42,920 nt of DNA. Source: Bacteroidetes bacterium UBA4414 (GTDB taxonomy: Bacteria; Bacteroidota; Bacteroidia; Chitinophagales; Chitinophagaceae). Below, piece after piece: positions 7,862 to 15,244 of the stretch (position 1 is its first letter; the number at the start of each line of letters is the position of its first letter). The DNA lies in assembly GCA_002389765.1 (NCBI GenBank), contig DGQM01000029.1, forward strand, positions 4,369 through 47,288. Reading direction: 5' to 3'. The notes under the pieces are model-generated. The model saw nothing but the letters and a program-made list of their open reading frames with translations. It was not told the DNA's origin and did not search any database. Position numbers and translations under genes: made by a program.

Positions 7862-9031
7862 TTATTTCATTGCTACTGCTTTTGCTGTTGTATCTGCTGC
7901 GGGTTTTGCAGTAGAGTCAGCAGGTGTTGTAGCGCCGCCTTCTATATACAATTCACCTTGTTTGTCTTTTGGTGCTGCCGGTTTAGTTCCTTGCAGTGAT
8001 TTTACATAGCTGGTAATCTGTGCTATCTGGTTAGGAGAGAAATCATCTTTCCAGCTCTTCATACCCTTATCAGGCCAGCCATACTTAATGGTTTTGAATA
8101 CATCCTTCAAACCACCGCCGTGCAACCAGTATTCATCGCACAGGTTAGGGCCTACACCGCCACCGCCATCTTTAGCGTGGCAGGCAGCACATGTTTGTTC
8201 AAAGATTGTTTTACCTGCAGCTATACCGCTTGCATCTAGCATCTTCACTGTATTCTCATCTACATTATTAGCACTTTTTGCCAGGTATGCAGCTTTCGCT
8301 TCTTCACCTGCTTGTACTTCTGCTACAAACTCATCATAAGAGCTTGGACCATTACCACCAGCATGGTAGTACCACAGATATATTATACCGGTAACGATTG
8401 TCAGGTAGAAACCGTATTTCCACCATGGTGGCAAGCTGTTGTCCAGCTCTTTGATGCCATCGTAGTCATGATCCAGCATGATGTCTGCTTCCTTCTCGAT
8501 AGGTACTACTTTATTGAACCTATCCCAGAAGTTTACTTTCACCACTTTTTCTGCCAACGCAGCTTTTGCGGGGTCTGCACTTATCAGGCGCACCATAGTA
8601 CGGACAAGGAATACCATCGAAATGATAACCAACAACTCCAGACCAATGATGCCCATTAGTGTGTAAAAGTGAGCAGATGGTATACCACTGATGTATGCAG
8701 GTGCTGATGATGTGGCTTCTGCAGCCGCTTCTTCGGCGTTTGCAGCCAATGATGTAAGGCCAAGTCCCATCAGTAACGCTAGAGTTTTCATCAGACCTGC
8801 TTTGCGTTCGCTACGCATTTTATCGCGGTACACAAAGCCCAATTGTCTGAGTGTATTGCCGAGTACCAGAATAGCAAATAGTAGTATCAGCGTAAGGCTC
8901 ACTAAACCTATAAGGATGGCGTTGAATTTGCTCCCTTCGGGTGTTGCCGCCGCTTCTGCTGCCTGTACAAGCACAGGGGCAAGAATGGCCAGCATAGCAA
9001 GGGATACATATTTATTAAAACGGATGCGCAT
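7862..9031 (-). CDS. ccoP: cbb3 cytochrome c oxidase subunit III (CcoP), monoheme
   Basis: A 389-residue membrane-bound cytochrome c. One heme c site is visible, CAACH (Cys281, Cys284, His285), with a likely axial Met324 in DKGMKSW. Proteobacterial CcoP has two heme sites; a single one is common in Bacteroidota. The N-terminus has a signal-like helix (8-25), a membrane segment (38-58), a second hydrophobic segment (82-98) followed by an Ala/Glu-rich linker, and helices at about 122-143 and 205-223. The segment NSLPPWWKYGF before the last helix is the typical CcoP N-terminal region. The C-terminus is an Ala/Thr/Pro-rich tail. It passes electrons to CcoNO. Confidence 0.94.
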   Translation of the reverse strand: MRIRFNKYVSLAMLAILAPVLVQAAEAAATPEGSKFNAILIGLVSLTLILLFAILVLGNTLRQLGFVYRDKMRSERKAGLMKTLALLMGLGLTSLAANAEEAAAEATSSAPAYISGIPSAHFYTLMGIIGLELLVIISMVFLVRTMVRLISADPAKAALAEKVVKVNFWDRFNKVVPIEKEADIMLDHDYDGIKELDNSLPPWWKYGFYLTIVTGIIYLWYYHAGGNGPSSYDEFVAEVQAGEEAKAAYLAKSANNVDENTVKMLDASGIAAGKTIFEQTCAACHAKDGGGGVGPNLCDEYWLHGGGLKDVFKTIKYGWPDKGMKSWKDDFSPNQIAQITSYVKSLQGTKPAAPKDKQGELYIEGGATTPADSTAKPAADTTAKAVAMK

Positions 9032-9050
9032 GATTGTGCGTTTTAAAATT

Positions 9051-9227
9051 TTATTGATGATCGTTATCGTTGCTCAGTGGAATGTTTTTTACAGCGTCTA
9101 TATAGCTTTTCTTTGCTTTAATAGCCCATACAGCCAGCAACGTGAAAAACACAAAGAATAGGAAGAGCGAAACCATAGGGTAGATGCCCACACCTGTTAT
9201 GCTTTCTAAATAATGCCTGAATTTCAT
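9051..9227 (-). CDS. ccoQ: CcoQ-like small cbb3 oxidase subunit
   Basis: A 58-residue protein read from the ATG at 9227 (MKFRHYLESITGVGIYPM) to a TAA at 9051-9053. It has one membrane helix (about residues 16-36) followed by a basic stretch KAKKSY and the acidic end NDNDHQ. Size, topology and position between the CcoNO and CcoP genes (gaps of 27 and 19 bases) match CcoQ/FixQ, which stabilises the oxidase complex. Sequence conservation in this family is low, so the name rests on position and topology. Confidence 0.85.
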   Translation of the reverse strand: MKFRHYLESITGVGIYPMVSLFLFFVFFTLLAVWAIKAKKSYIDAVKNIPLSNDNDHQ

Positions 9228-9254
9228 TGTCTGTCAGTTTTGAACGTTACTTAA

Positions 9255-11399
9255 TTAGTTGGCTGATGCAGTTGTTTTCTGTTCCAGTTTGATGTCTGTA
9301 CCTACGCGTTGCAGGTAAGCTATCAGTGCAACGATTTCTTTATTGCTCTTCACCTGGATATTATCCTTAGCCAGATTACCTTTTATTTTTTCGGCTTGTG
9401 CCATCAGGTCTGCATTGGCTTTTGTGTCATAACCGTTTTCGTATGGTACGCCCAGTGTTTGCATAGCCCTGATTTTTGCAGGTGTAATAGCTGTATCAAT
9501 TTCATTTTCGAACAACCATGTGTATGCAGGCATGATAGAACCCGGAGACATGCTTGATGGTTCGTACATATGGTTGAAGTGCCAGCTGTCAGGGTATTTA
9601 CCACCTACGCGTGCCAGATCCGGACCGGTACGTTTACTACCCCATTGGAATGGGTGATCGTAGATAAACTCACCTGCTTTAGAATATTCGCCATAACGTG
9701 CTACCTCGCTGCGGAACGGACGAACCATTTGGCTGTGACATGTATAGCAACCCTCACGAACATATATATCGCGGCCTTGCAGCTCAAGCGGAGTATAAGG
9801 TTTCACACTTGTGATGGTTGGGATGTTTGATTTGATCATGAACGTTGGTACGATTTCTATCAGACCACCGATAGCTACCATTATCAAACTGAATACCATC
9901 ATTTGTACAGGACGGCGTTCTATCCAACGGTGCCAGTGGCTGCTGCCGTGTTCTACATATGTTTTTGCCAATGGTGCTGCTTCTGCTGCTTCGTCATTTT
10001 CTGCTTTACCTTGACGTACTGTTTTAATCAGGTTATACGTCATCATAATAGCACCCAGCAAGAACAAAACACCACCTATACCACGCATCATGTAGAACGG
10101 ACGCATTTGCATTACTGTTTCCATGAACTGATATTTCAATTGACCTTCAGCAGTAAACTCTTTCCATGCAAGGCTTTGCATAAAGCCTGCCCAGTACATA
10201 GGTACTGCATAGAATACGATACCCAGTGTGCCAATCCAGAAGTGCCAGTTGGCCAGTTTTTGAGAGTAAAGATTTGTTTTGAATATTCTTGGTATCAGCC
10301 AATACAGCACACCAAATGTCAGGAAGCCATTCCAGCCTAGCGCACCTACGTGTACGTGTGCAATAGTCCAGTCTGTAAAGTGGCTGATAGCATTTACGTT
10401 TTTCAAGCTCAGCATCGGACCTTCGAAAGTTGCCATACCATATGCTGTTACCGCAACTACAAGGAATTTCAATACCACATCTTCTCTTACTTTATCCCAT
10501 GCACCACGCAGTGTCAGCAAACCATTCAGCATACCACCCCAAGATGGCGCTATCAGCATTACAGAGAATACTGTACCAAGTGATTGTGCCCAGTCTGGCA
10601 GTGCAGTATATAACAAATGGTGAGGACCAGCCCAGATATAGATGAATATCAATGCCCAGAAGTGGATGATAGAAAGTCTGTATGAATAAACAGGACGATT
10701 AGCAATCTTAGGCAGGAAGTAGTACATCACGCCCAGATATGGAGTAGTAAGGAAGAACGCAACCGCGTTGTGTCCGTACCACCATTGTACCAATGCATCT
10801 TGTACACCGGCATACCAAGAGTATGATTTAAATGCGCTGAAAGGTATTTCCCATGAGTTAACAATGTGCAGCATAGCTACTGTTACAAATGTGGCAATGT
10901 AGAACCAGATAGCAACATACAGGTGGCGTTCGCGGCGTTTGATGATGGTACCGAACATATTGACACCAAATGTTACCCAAATCAGCGTAATCAGTATATC
11001 AATCGGCCATTCCAGTTCTGCATACTCTTTACCGGTAGTATAGCCCATCAGCAACGATACAGCTGCCAGTACGATGATGAGCTGCCATCCCCAGAAGTGG
11101 AGTTTACTCAGAAAATCGCTGAACATACGGGCTTTCAACAGCCTTTGCAGCGAATAGTAAACCCCCATGAAAATACCATTACCCACAAATGCGAAAATCA
11201 CCGCATTGGTGTGTACTGGCCTCACGCGGCCGAAAGTTGTTTGTGCGGTATTGAGGTTAAGGACAGGGAATACCAGCTGGAATGCAGCCAGTACACCAAC
11301 CAGCATGCCCACCAGCCCCCAGAGGATTGTAGCGTACGCAAACCATTTTACGATCTTATTGTCGTAAAAGAATTTGTCTGTTTGCAGTGTGTTACTCAT
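9255..11399 (-). CDS. ccoN: cbb3 cytochrome c oxidase, fused subunits I and II (CcoNO)
   Basis: A 714-residue fusion. Residues 1 to about 465 are CcoN, the catalytic subunit of about 12 helices: His63 in RVRPVHTN (low-spin heme b), His210 in WWYGHNAV and the pair His260-His261 in AGPHHLLY (copper B site), and His348/His350 in IAHVHVGALGWNG (hemes). Residues about 495-714 are CcoO: one membrane helix, then a heme c site CYTCH (Cys551, Cys554, His555) in REGCYTCHSQMVRPFR and an axial Met623 in SPGSIMPAYTWL. The enzyme is a high-affinity proton-pumping terminal oxidase used at low oxygen. The N-O fusion is seen in many Bacteroidota. The gene starts 27 bases after ccoS. Confidence 0.97.
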   Translation of the reverse strand: MSNTLQTDKFFYDNKIVKWFAYATILWGLVGMLVGVLAAFQLVFPVLNLNTAQTTFGRVRPVHTNAVIFAFVGNGIFMGVYYSLQRLLKARMFSDFLSKLHFWGWQLIIVLAAVSLLMGYTTGKEYAELEWPIDILITLIWVTFGVNMFGTIIKRRERHLYVAIWFYIATFVTVAMLHIVNSWEIPFSAFKSYSWYAGVQDALVQWWYGHNAVAFFLTTPYLGVMYYFLPKIANRPVYSYRLSIIHFWALIFIYIWAGPHHLLYTALPDWAQSLGTVFSVMLIAPSWGGMLNGLLTLRGAWDKVREDVVLKFLVVAVTAYGMATFEGPMLSLKNVNAISHFTDWTIAHVHVGALGWNGFLTFGVLYWLIPRIFKTNLYSQKLANWHFWIGTLGIVFYAVPMYWAGFMQSLAWKEFTAEGQLKYQFMETVMQMRPFYMMRGIGGVLFLLGAIMMTYNLIKTVRQGKAENDEAAEAAPLAKTYVEHGSSHWHRWIERRPVQMMVFSLIMVAIGGLIEIVPTFMIKSNIPTITSVKPYTPLELQGRDIYVREGCYTCHSQMVRPFRSEVARYGEYSKAGEFIYDHPFQWGSKRTGPDLARVGGKYPDSWHFNHMYEPSSMSPGSIMPAYTWLFENEIDTAITPAKIRAMQTLGVPYENGYDTKANADLMAQAEKIKGNLAKDNIQVKSNKEIVALIAYLQRVGTDIKLEQKTTASAN

Positions 11400-11426
11400 G
11401 TATTGTGTTGTTTAAGAAATTGCTGT

Positions 11427-11582
11427 TTAGTTGATTGATTTGATTTCGTCGTCTTGCAACATGCGGATGGCTGCGCCTTGTTTGTCTTCGTATTGATTGG
11501 AACGAACGCTCCATATAAACGCCATCAGGAAAAAGCCGGCAACTACTATACTTGCCAAAACCAGTAGATAAAGTGCACTCAT
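11427..11582 (-). CDS. ccoS: CcoS, cbb3 oxidase maturation protein
   Basis: A 51-residue protein read from the ATG at 11582 (MSALYLLVLASIVVAG) to a TAA at 11427. It has a single membrane helix, the segment AFIWSVRSNQYEDKQG, and a charged tail ending in DDEIKSIN. The pattern of helix, W-S/A-V-R-S-x-Q-Y-x-D, then an acidic tail is characteristic of CcoS, needed for heme b and copper insertion into CcoN. It is the first gene after the operator-promoter region at 11605-11677 and leads directly into ccoNO. Confidence 0.9.
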   Translation of the reverse strand: MSALYLLVLASIVVAGFFLMAFIWSVRSNQYEDKQGAAIRMLQDDEIKSIN

Positions 11583-11604
11583 GTGAGTATTGAGTTTGAA
11601 TATT

Positions 11605-11612
11605 CAAAACTA
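11605..11612 (-). promoter_or_regulatory. -7 promoter element upstream of ccoS
   Basis: On the minus strand this reads TAGTTTTG, an exact match to TAnnTTTG. It would start transcription near 11600, about 20 bases before the ccoS ATG. No TTTG element is found at the right distance upstream, as expected for a promoter that needs an activator. The palindrome at 11650-11677 is centred about 62 bases upstream of this start. Confidence 0.5.
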
Positions 11613-11649
11613 CCATCGCACCATGCGGCATGCTATGACGCCGCTCAAA

Positions 11650-11677
11650 CAAAAACATGATTGTAGTCATGTTTTTG
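11650..11677. promoter_or_regulatory. Crp/FNR-type palindrome between ccoI and ccoS
   Basis: A perfect inverted repeat with 11-base arms, CAAAAACATGA-N6-TCATGTTTTTG, lies in the 104-base gap between ccoI and ccoS. The inner part is TGA-N6-TCA, the core bound by Crp/FNR-family dimers. Its centre is about 62 bases before the predicted ccoS transcription start, the usual class I activator position. It could also act as a transcription terminator for ccoI because the outer arm is a short T-run; the two roles do not exclude each other. Confidence 0.6.
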
Positions 11678-11686
11678 TCAGGCGGT

Positions 11687-14140
11687 TTAAGAGGTTTTTA
11701 AAGAGAGATGCAGGCGCTTTGCAATAACGCTTCCTAACCCTGTGGTTACCAGTACGATAGTAAGTGTGCTGACAGGCATCAGGATGGCTGCTATCATCGG
11801 GCTCATTTTACCCTGCATAGATATGCTAAGCCCTACTATGTTGTATAGAATAGAAATAAAGAAGCTGAAATAAATAATATACCTGCCAGAATGTGCCAGA
11901 CGCAGCAATGCAGGGAACTTACCAAATTTGCGTGCATCAAGTATTGCGTCGCAAGATGGGGTGAAGTTGTTGATGTCATCAGCCAATGTTATGCCAACAT
12001 TGCTTTGTTGTAATGCACCCGCATCGTTCAGCCCATCACCCATCATCAATACTTTTTCACCTTTTGTTTGCAATTGCTCAATGTATTGCAGCTTGTCAAT
12101 TGGTTTCTGCTCAAATAATAGCTTACTGCTTTGCCCGAAAATACCCTCAAGACGCTCACGTTGTCTATCGTTATCACCCGAAAGTAGCGATAAGCCATAC
12201 CTGTTGTGCAGTACAGGTATCATCTGCGGTATATCGTCCCTGAATTCTGTAGTGATATAGAATGCCGTTATCTTATCATTGATACGGATGTAAAGTGCTG
12301 GTTTGTTGTTTTCATTCTCCAGCTCTACGCCTGTAAAAGCAGCCGAACCTATTTTGATGATATTGCCTGCTACTTCTGCATATAAGCCCTTGCCGGTATG
12401 CTCTTCCCATTTTTCAGCTGTTATGATAGGGTACGCACCTAAAAATTTTACCAAAGCCTTGCTATATGGGTGCTGGCTATGCGAAGCAATATTATATATC
12501 CAAGACTTTTCAGTTTCCGTCATCTGATGCCCGCTGCTGTGAAACTGTTTGCTGCCCTGCGTTAGTGTACCTGTTTTATCAAACACTATATGAGATACAT
12601 CGCCCAATTGCTCTATAATAGTAGCATCGCGCAGATACAGACCGTTGTTACTGAGCAGGCGTAACAGATTGCCGTTTGTATAGGTAGCTGCCAGCAGCAA
12701 AGCACATGGGCATGCTACTATCAGCATGGCTGATACGCTTGGTAGTATCTTGCTAGGGTCGTGCATCCACCAATAGATGGCTGTAGCTGCAGCAAGCACA
12801 AAAAGTACTATTGTGAAATACTTGCTCATTACATGAATGATGCTATCACGATTGTTTTTCTCTATTTTGTTTTTACTGAATGAATGGTGATTCCAGAGTG
12901 ATGTGAGGTAGCTACCCGCAACAGGTTTTACTATCTGAATAGTTATCTTTTCGCCTGTTTGTTTGCCGCCTGCATATACTTGTTTGCCGGTTTCTATCAT
13001 CACAGGTTCGCTCTCGCCCGTTACAAAGCTGTAATCTATACGGGCATTGCCTTTTACTACTATTGCATCTGCAGGTATTATCTCGTCATTGTGCAGTTCT
13101 ACAATATCTTTCTCTTGCAGGTCTTGCAGGTTTTTAGATACGATGCCATCTTTGGTAATGACGTTTACTGCTATCGGGAAGTAAGACTTATAGTCTCTGT
13201 GAAATGATATAGACCTGTAGGTGCGCTCTTGTACCACACGGCCTACCAGCATAAAGAACACAATACCACTCATACTGTCCAGATAACCGCTACCTGTGTT
13301 AGTAGCTATCTCGTATATACTGCGGCTGAAAGTAATAATTAATGCAAGTACTATAGGAGCGTCTATGTTCAGAATCTTCTGTTTCAGACCCGCCCATGCA
13401 GAGCTGAAGAACTCTGATGCAGAATAAAAAAACACAGGTAATGATAGCACAAGATTTAATATCCTGAAAAGAAATGCATACTGGTTTTCAATACCCTTGT
13501 CCGTAGACAGGTATTCAGGAAAACTCATCAGCATTATGTTGCCAAAGCAAAAGCCTGCAACACCCAGTTTATATATTAGTTTCTTATTGTAGTTTTTAGA
13601 TTTCTTTTGTTCGGCATCGTCAAGGCTTATGTATGGCTCATAACCTATTGTGGTAAGGAGCTCTACTATCTTGCGAATGCTGATTTTCTGTTGCTGAAAG
13701 CGGATGGTCACTTCCTTATTCGTAAAGTTCAGCCTGCTTTCTGTGATGCCTGCATCAAGCTTGTTCATGTGCTCCAACAGCCACATACAAGATGCACAGT
13801 GTACACCCGGTATGTAGAAGGTAACCATGGTGTTGTTACCATCTGTAAACTTGTATAGTCGCGATGCTATCTCTTCATTATCCAGATACGCAAACTTATC
13901 GCTACGTGTAGGCTTTATTTGCGACAGACCTGGATGAGATTGCAGATTGTAATAATCGCACAGGCCATTTTCGTTCAGTATTTCAAACACCAGTTTACAG
14001 CCCTCGCAACAAAATACTTTGTCTTCGATAGCTATGGTATTGGTGATGCAATCTGTGCCACAGTGATAACATTTTGTGGCTTCTTTTTTTATGGGTTTGC
14101 TGATGATGATGGTGCTACGTTCTTGCTCAGTTGTAGGCAT
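11687..14140 (-). CDS. ccoI: CcoI/FixI copper-transporting P-type ATPase
   Basis: An 817-residue P1B-type ATPase. The N-terminus has cysteine pairs typical of CcoI-type pumps (CYHCGTDC and CCEGCK), followed by a heavy-metal-associated domain with HCASCMW. The membrane part carries the CPC motif in VACPCALLLA. The ATPase core shows FDKTGTLT (phosphorylated Asp), the HP motif SQHPYS and GDGLNDAGAL. Subfamily CcoI/CopA2 pumps export copper slowly for insertion into cbb3 oxidase. Its start overlaps the end of the hemerythrin-like gene by 14 bases. The gap to ccoS is 104 bases and contains an operator and promoter, so ccoS onward can be transcribed separately. Confidence 0.96.
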   Translation of the reverse strand: MPTTEQERSTIIISKPIKKEATKCYHCGTDCITNTIAIEDKVFCCEGCKLVFEILNENGLCDYYNLQSHPGLSQIKPTRSDKFAYLDNEEIASRLYKFTDGNNTMVTFYIPGVHCASCMWLLEHMNKLDAGITESRLNFTNKEVTIRFQQQKISIRKIVELLTTIGYEPYISLDDAEQKKSKNYNKKLIYKLGVAGFCFGNIMLMSFPEYLSTDKGIENQYAFLFRILNLVLSLPVFFYSASEFFSSAWAGLKQKILNIDAPIVLALIITFSRSIYEIATNTGSGYLDSMSGIVFFMLVGRVVQERTYRSISFHRDYKSYFPIAVNVITKDGIVSKNLQDLQEKDIVELHNDEIIPADAIVVKGNARIDYSFVTGESEPVMIETGKQVYAGGKQTGEKITIQIVKPVAGSYLTSLWNHHSFSKNKIEKNNRDSIIHVMSKYFTIVLFVLAAATAIYWWMHDPSKILPSVSAMLIVACPCALLLAATYTNGNLLRLLSNNGLYLRDATIIEQLGDVSHIVFDKTGTLTQGSKQFHSSGHQMTETEKSWIYNIASHSQHPYSKALVKFLGAYPIITAEKWEEHTGKGLYAEVAGNIIKIGSAAFTGVELENENNKPALYIRINDKITAFYITTEFRDDIPQMIPVLHNRYGLSLLSGDNDRQRERLEGIFGQSSKLLFEQKPIDKLQYIEQLQTKGEKVLMMGDGLNDAGALQQSNVGITLADDINNFTPSCDAILDARKFGKFPALLRLAHSGRYIIYFSFFISILYNIVGLSISMQGKMSPMIAAILMPVSTLTIVLVTTGLGSVIAKRLHLSLKTS

Positions 14141-14693
14141 GGATTGAGTTTTGTGCCTCTTTTATTTTTGGAATAAGTACCTCAGATTCCAGGTAAAGAA
14201 GCTCGTTAATGACATTGTGCAATAGCTCTACCTCGTTGTACAGTATTTTCAGTTCGCCTTTGTAGGCTGTATTTGCCAATGATGGCAATGATGTTTTAAG
14301 TCCTGCGGCAATAGTGCGAAGCTGCTCCAGCGTGGTGTTCAGTTCCAGCAGTTTAATGCCGTGCTGTACCTCGCACCTGCCGGAGCATGTAGCACAATTA
14401 TGCCCGGTGGCACTTTTGTTATACAGCTCATCTATATATGGCAGAAAAACTACCTTGCGGGTTTCTACAAACCGCAGCAGGTGGTCTTTGAATGTATTGA
14501 AGTAGTTGTTGTAAGCCAATGTATCTACATCTGTATTGGTTGTCAGATGGTCTATATAACCCTCTGCATTGCTACACAGGCGGTGCGCCAGGTCGTAATA
14601 TTCCATATCAAGCCTGTTGGCTACTTCCGGCAGGTTATAACTTATATATGTGCTAAATATGCGTTGGCTCATATTGTAAAAGTATCGAGGCAT
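14127..14693 (-). CDS. Hemerythrin-like helical protein upstream of ccoI
   Basis: A 188-residue, mostly helical protein without membrane segments or signal peptide. The second half reads like a hemerythrin HHE domain: VQHGIKLLELNTTLEQL (first helix with His) and ELLHNVINELLYLESEVLIPKI (His, Glu and a P-hydrophobic end, as in H...EE..LFP). Before it stands a related helix, RKVVFLPYIDEL, and a cysteine cluster CATCSGRC. Such domains bind di-iron and sense or hold oxygen or NO; RIC/YtfE-type proteins repair iron centres. The assignment is by motif only. The gene overlaps ccoI by 14 bases. An alternative start at 14672 (MSQRIF) is possible, and would be required if the weak -7 box TAGGCTTG (14702-14695, one mismatch) is used. 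Confidence 0.62.
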   Translation of the reverse strand: MPRYFYNMSQRIFSTYISYNLPEVANRLDMEYYDLAHRLCSNAEGYIDHLTTNTDVDTLAYNNYFNTFKDHLLRFVETRKVVFLPYIDELYNKSATGHNCATCSGRCEVQHGIKLLELNTTLEQLRTIAAGLKTSLPSLANTAYKGELKILYNEVELLHNVINELLYLESEVLIPKIKEAQNSIHAYN

Positions 14694-14726
14694 ACAAGCC
14701 TAAAACATGACGGTGATAGCATGTAA

Positions 14727-14746
14727 ATGATGATTTTAGTCATCAT
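14727..14746. promoter_or_regulatory. Crp/FNR-type palindrome upstream of the hemerythrin-like/ccoI unit
   Basis: A perfect 20-base inverted repeat, ATGATGA-TTTTAG-TCATCAT, with the TGA-N6-TCA core. It lies 33 bases before the first possible start codon (14693). A near-consensus -7 box (TAGGCTTG, 14702-14695) puts its centre roughly 45 bases upstream of transcription, close to the class II activator position. The inner six bases (TTTTAG) resemble those of the site at 11650-11677 (TTGTAG). Confidence 0.6.
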
Positions 14747-14778
14747 CTGAAATAAAGGGTAGGGGTAAATTGCGTTGA

Positions 14779-14790
14779 TGATAAATGTCA
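14779..14790. promoter_or_regulatory. Weaker TGA-N6-TCA site in front of the plus-strand coiled-coil gene
   Basis: The core TGA-TAAATG-TCA is present but the outer arms are imperfect. A degenerate -7 box (TATTCTTTG, 14811-14819, one base too long) would place this core about 40 bases upstream of transcription of the gene at 14887. It may be a second operator in this divergent control region, but a six-base core alone can arise by chance. Confidence 0.35.
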
Positions 14791-14886
14791 CGTATATGGT
14801 TGACGAGGGTTATTCTTTGCAACCAATTGTACGGGTACTTTTACCATCAGCTAACTATACTTATTCAGGTATGGTAGCTAAGGACC

Positions 14887-15234
14887 ATGATTAAAGTAGC
14901 TGATCTGAAAGAAGAAAGAGAATTATGGCTGCAGACATTAGAGCAAATGCTGCAGGATAACATATATATGAAGAACAGGCTGGCAGCAATCATCAAAGAA
15001 GATATCACTGCCTCCTCGCTCGAAAAGGCTGAATACTACCACAACGAATTGCTGCACAAAGATGCAGTGATTGCTTTGTTGCGCTATGACATCATCAAGC
15101 AAAATAAAATAGCTACTACTGTAGAAAACGAAAACGCAGTTTCCCGAAAACACGAAAAACTGCGTAGCGATATGCAAATGATGGAAGCAGAATTCAGCCG
15201 TCTGCTAAATGATTTCAATATAGTTTACCCATAA
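14887..15234 (+). CDS. Unknown small coiled-coil protein
   Basis: A 115-residue, highly charged, all-helical protein with no signal peptide, membrane segment or cysteine. Heptad-like patterns run through much of it (for example REKLRSD-type stretches near residues 85-110), so a coiled coil is likely. I do not recognise a family. It is divergent from the hemerythrin-like/ccoI unit, shares its control region, and ends 10 bases from the convergent end of the receiver-Crp gene. Its position suggests a link to low-oxygen respiration, but nothing in the protein itself shows it. Confidence 0.72.
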   Translation: MIKVADLKEERELWLQTLEQMLQDNIYMKNRLAAIIKEDITASSLEKAEYYHNELLHKDAVIALLRYDIIKQNKIATTVENENAVSRKHEKLRSDMQMMEAEFSRLLNDFNIVYP

Positions 15235-15244
15235 CAAACAGGCT

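Noticed and set aside
10866..11438. 190-residue plus-strand frame opposite ccoNO
   Set aside because: It lies fully antisense to the conserved CcoN sequence and has no start context or domain.
14706..14725. ACATG...CATGT inverted repeat next to the operator at 14727
   Set aside because: The spacing between half-sites (10 bases) does not fit the Crp/FNR geometry and the arms are only five bases long.
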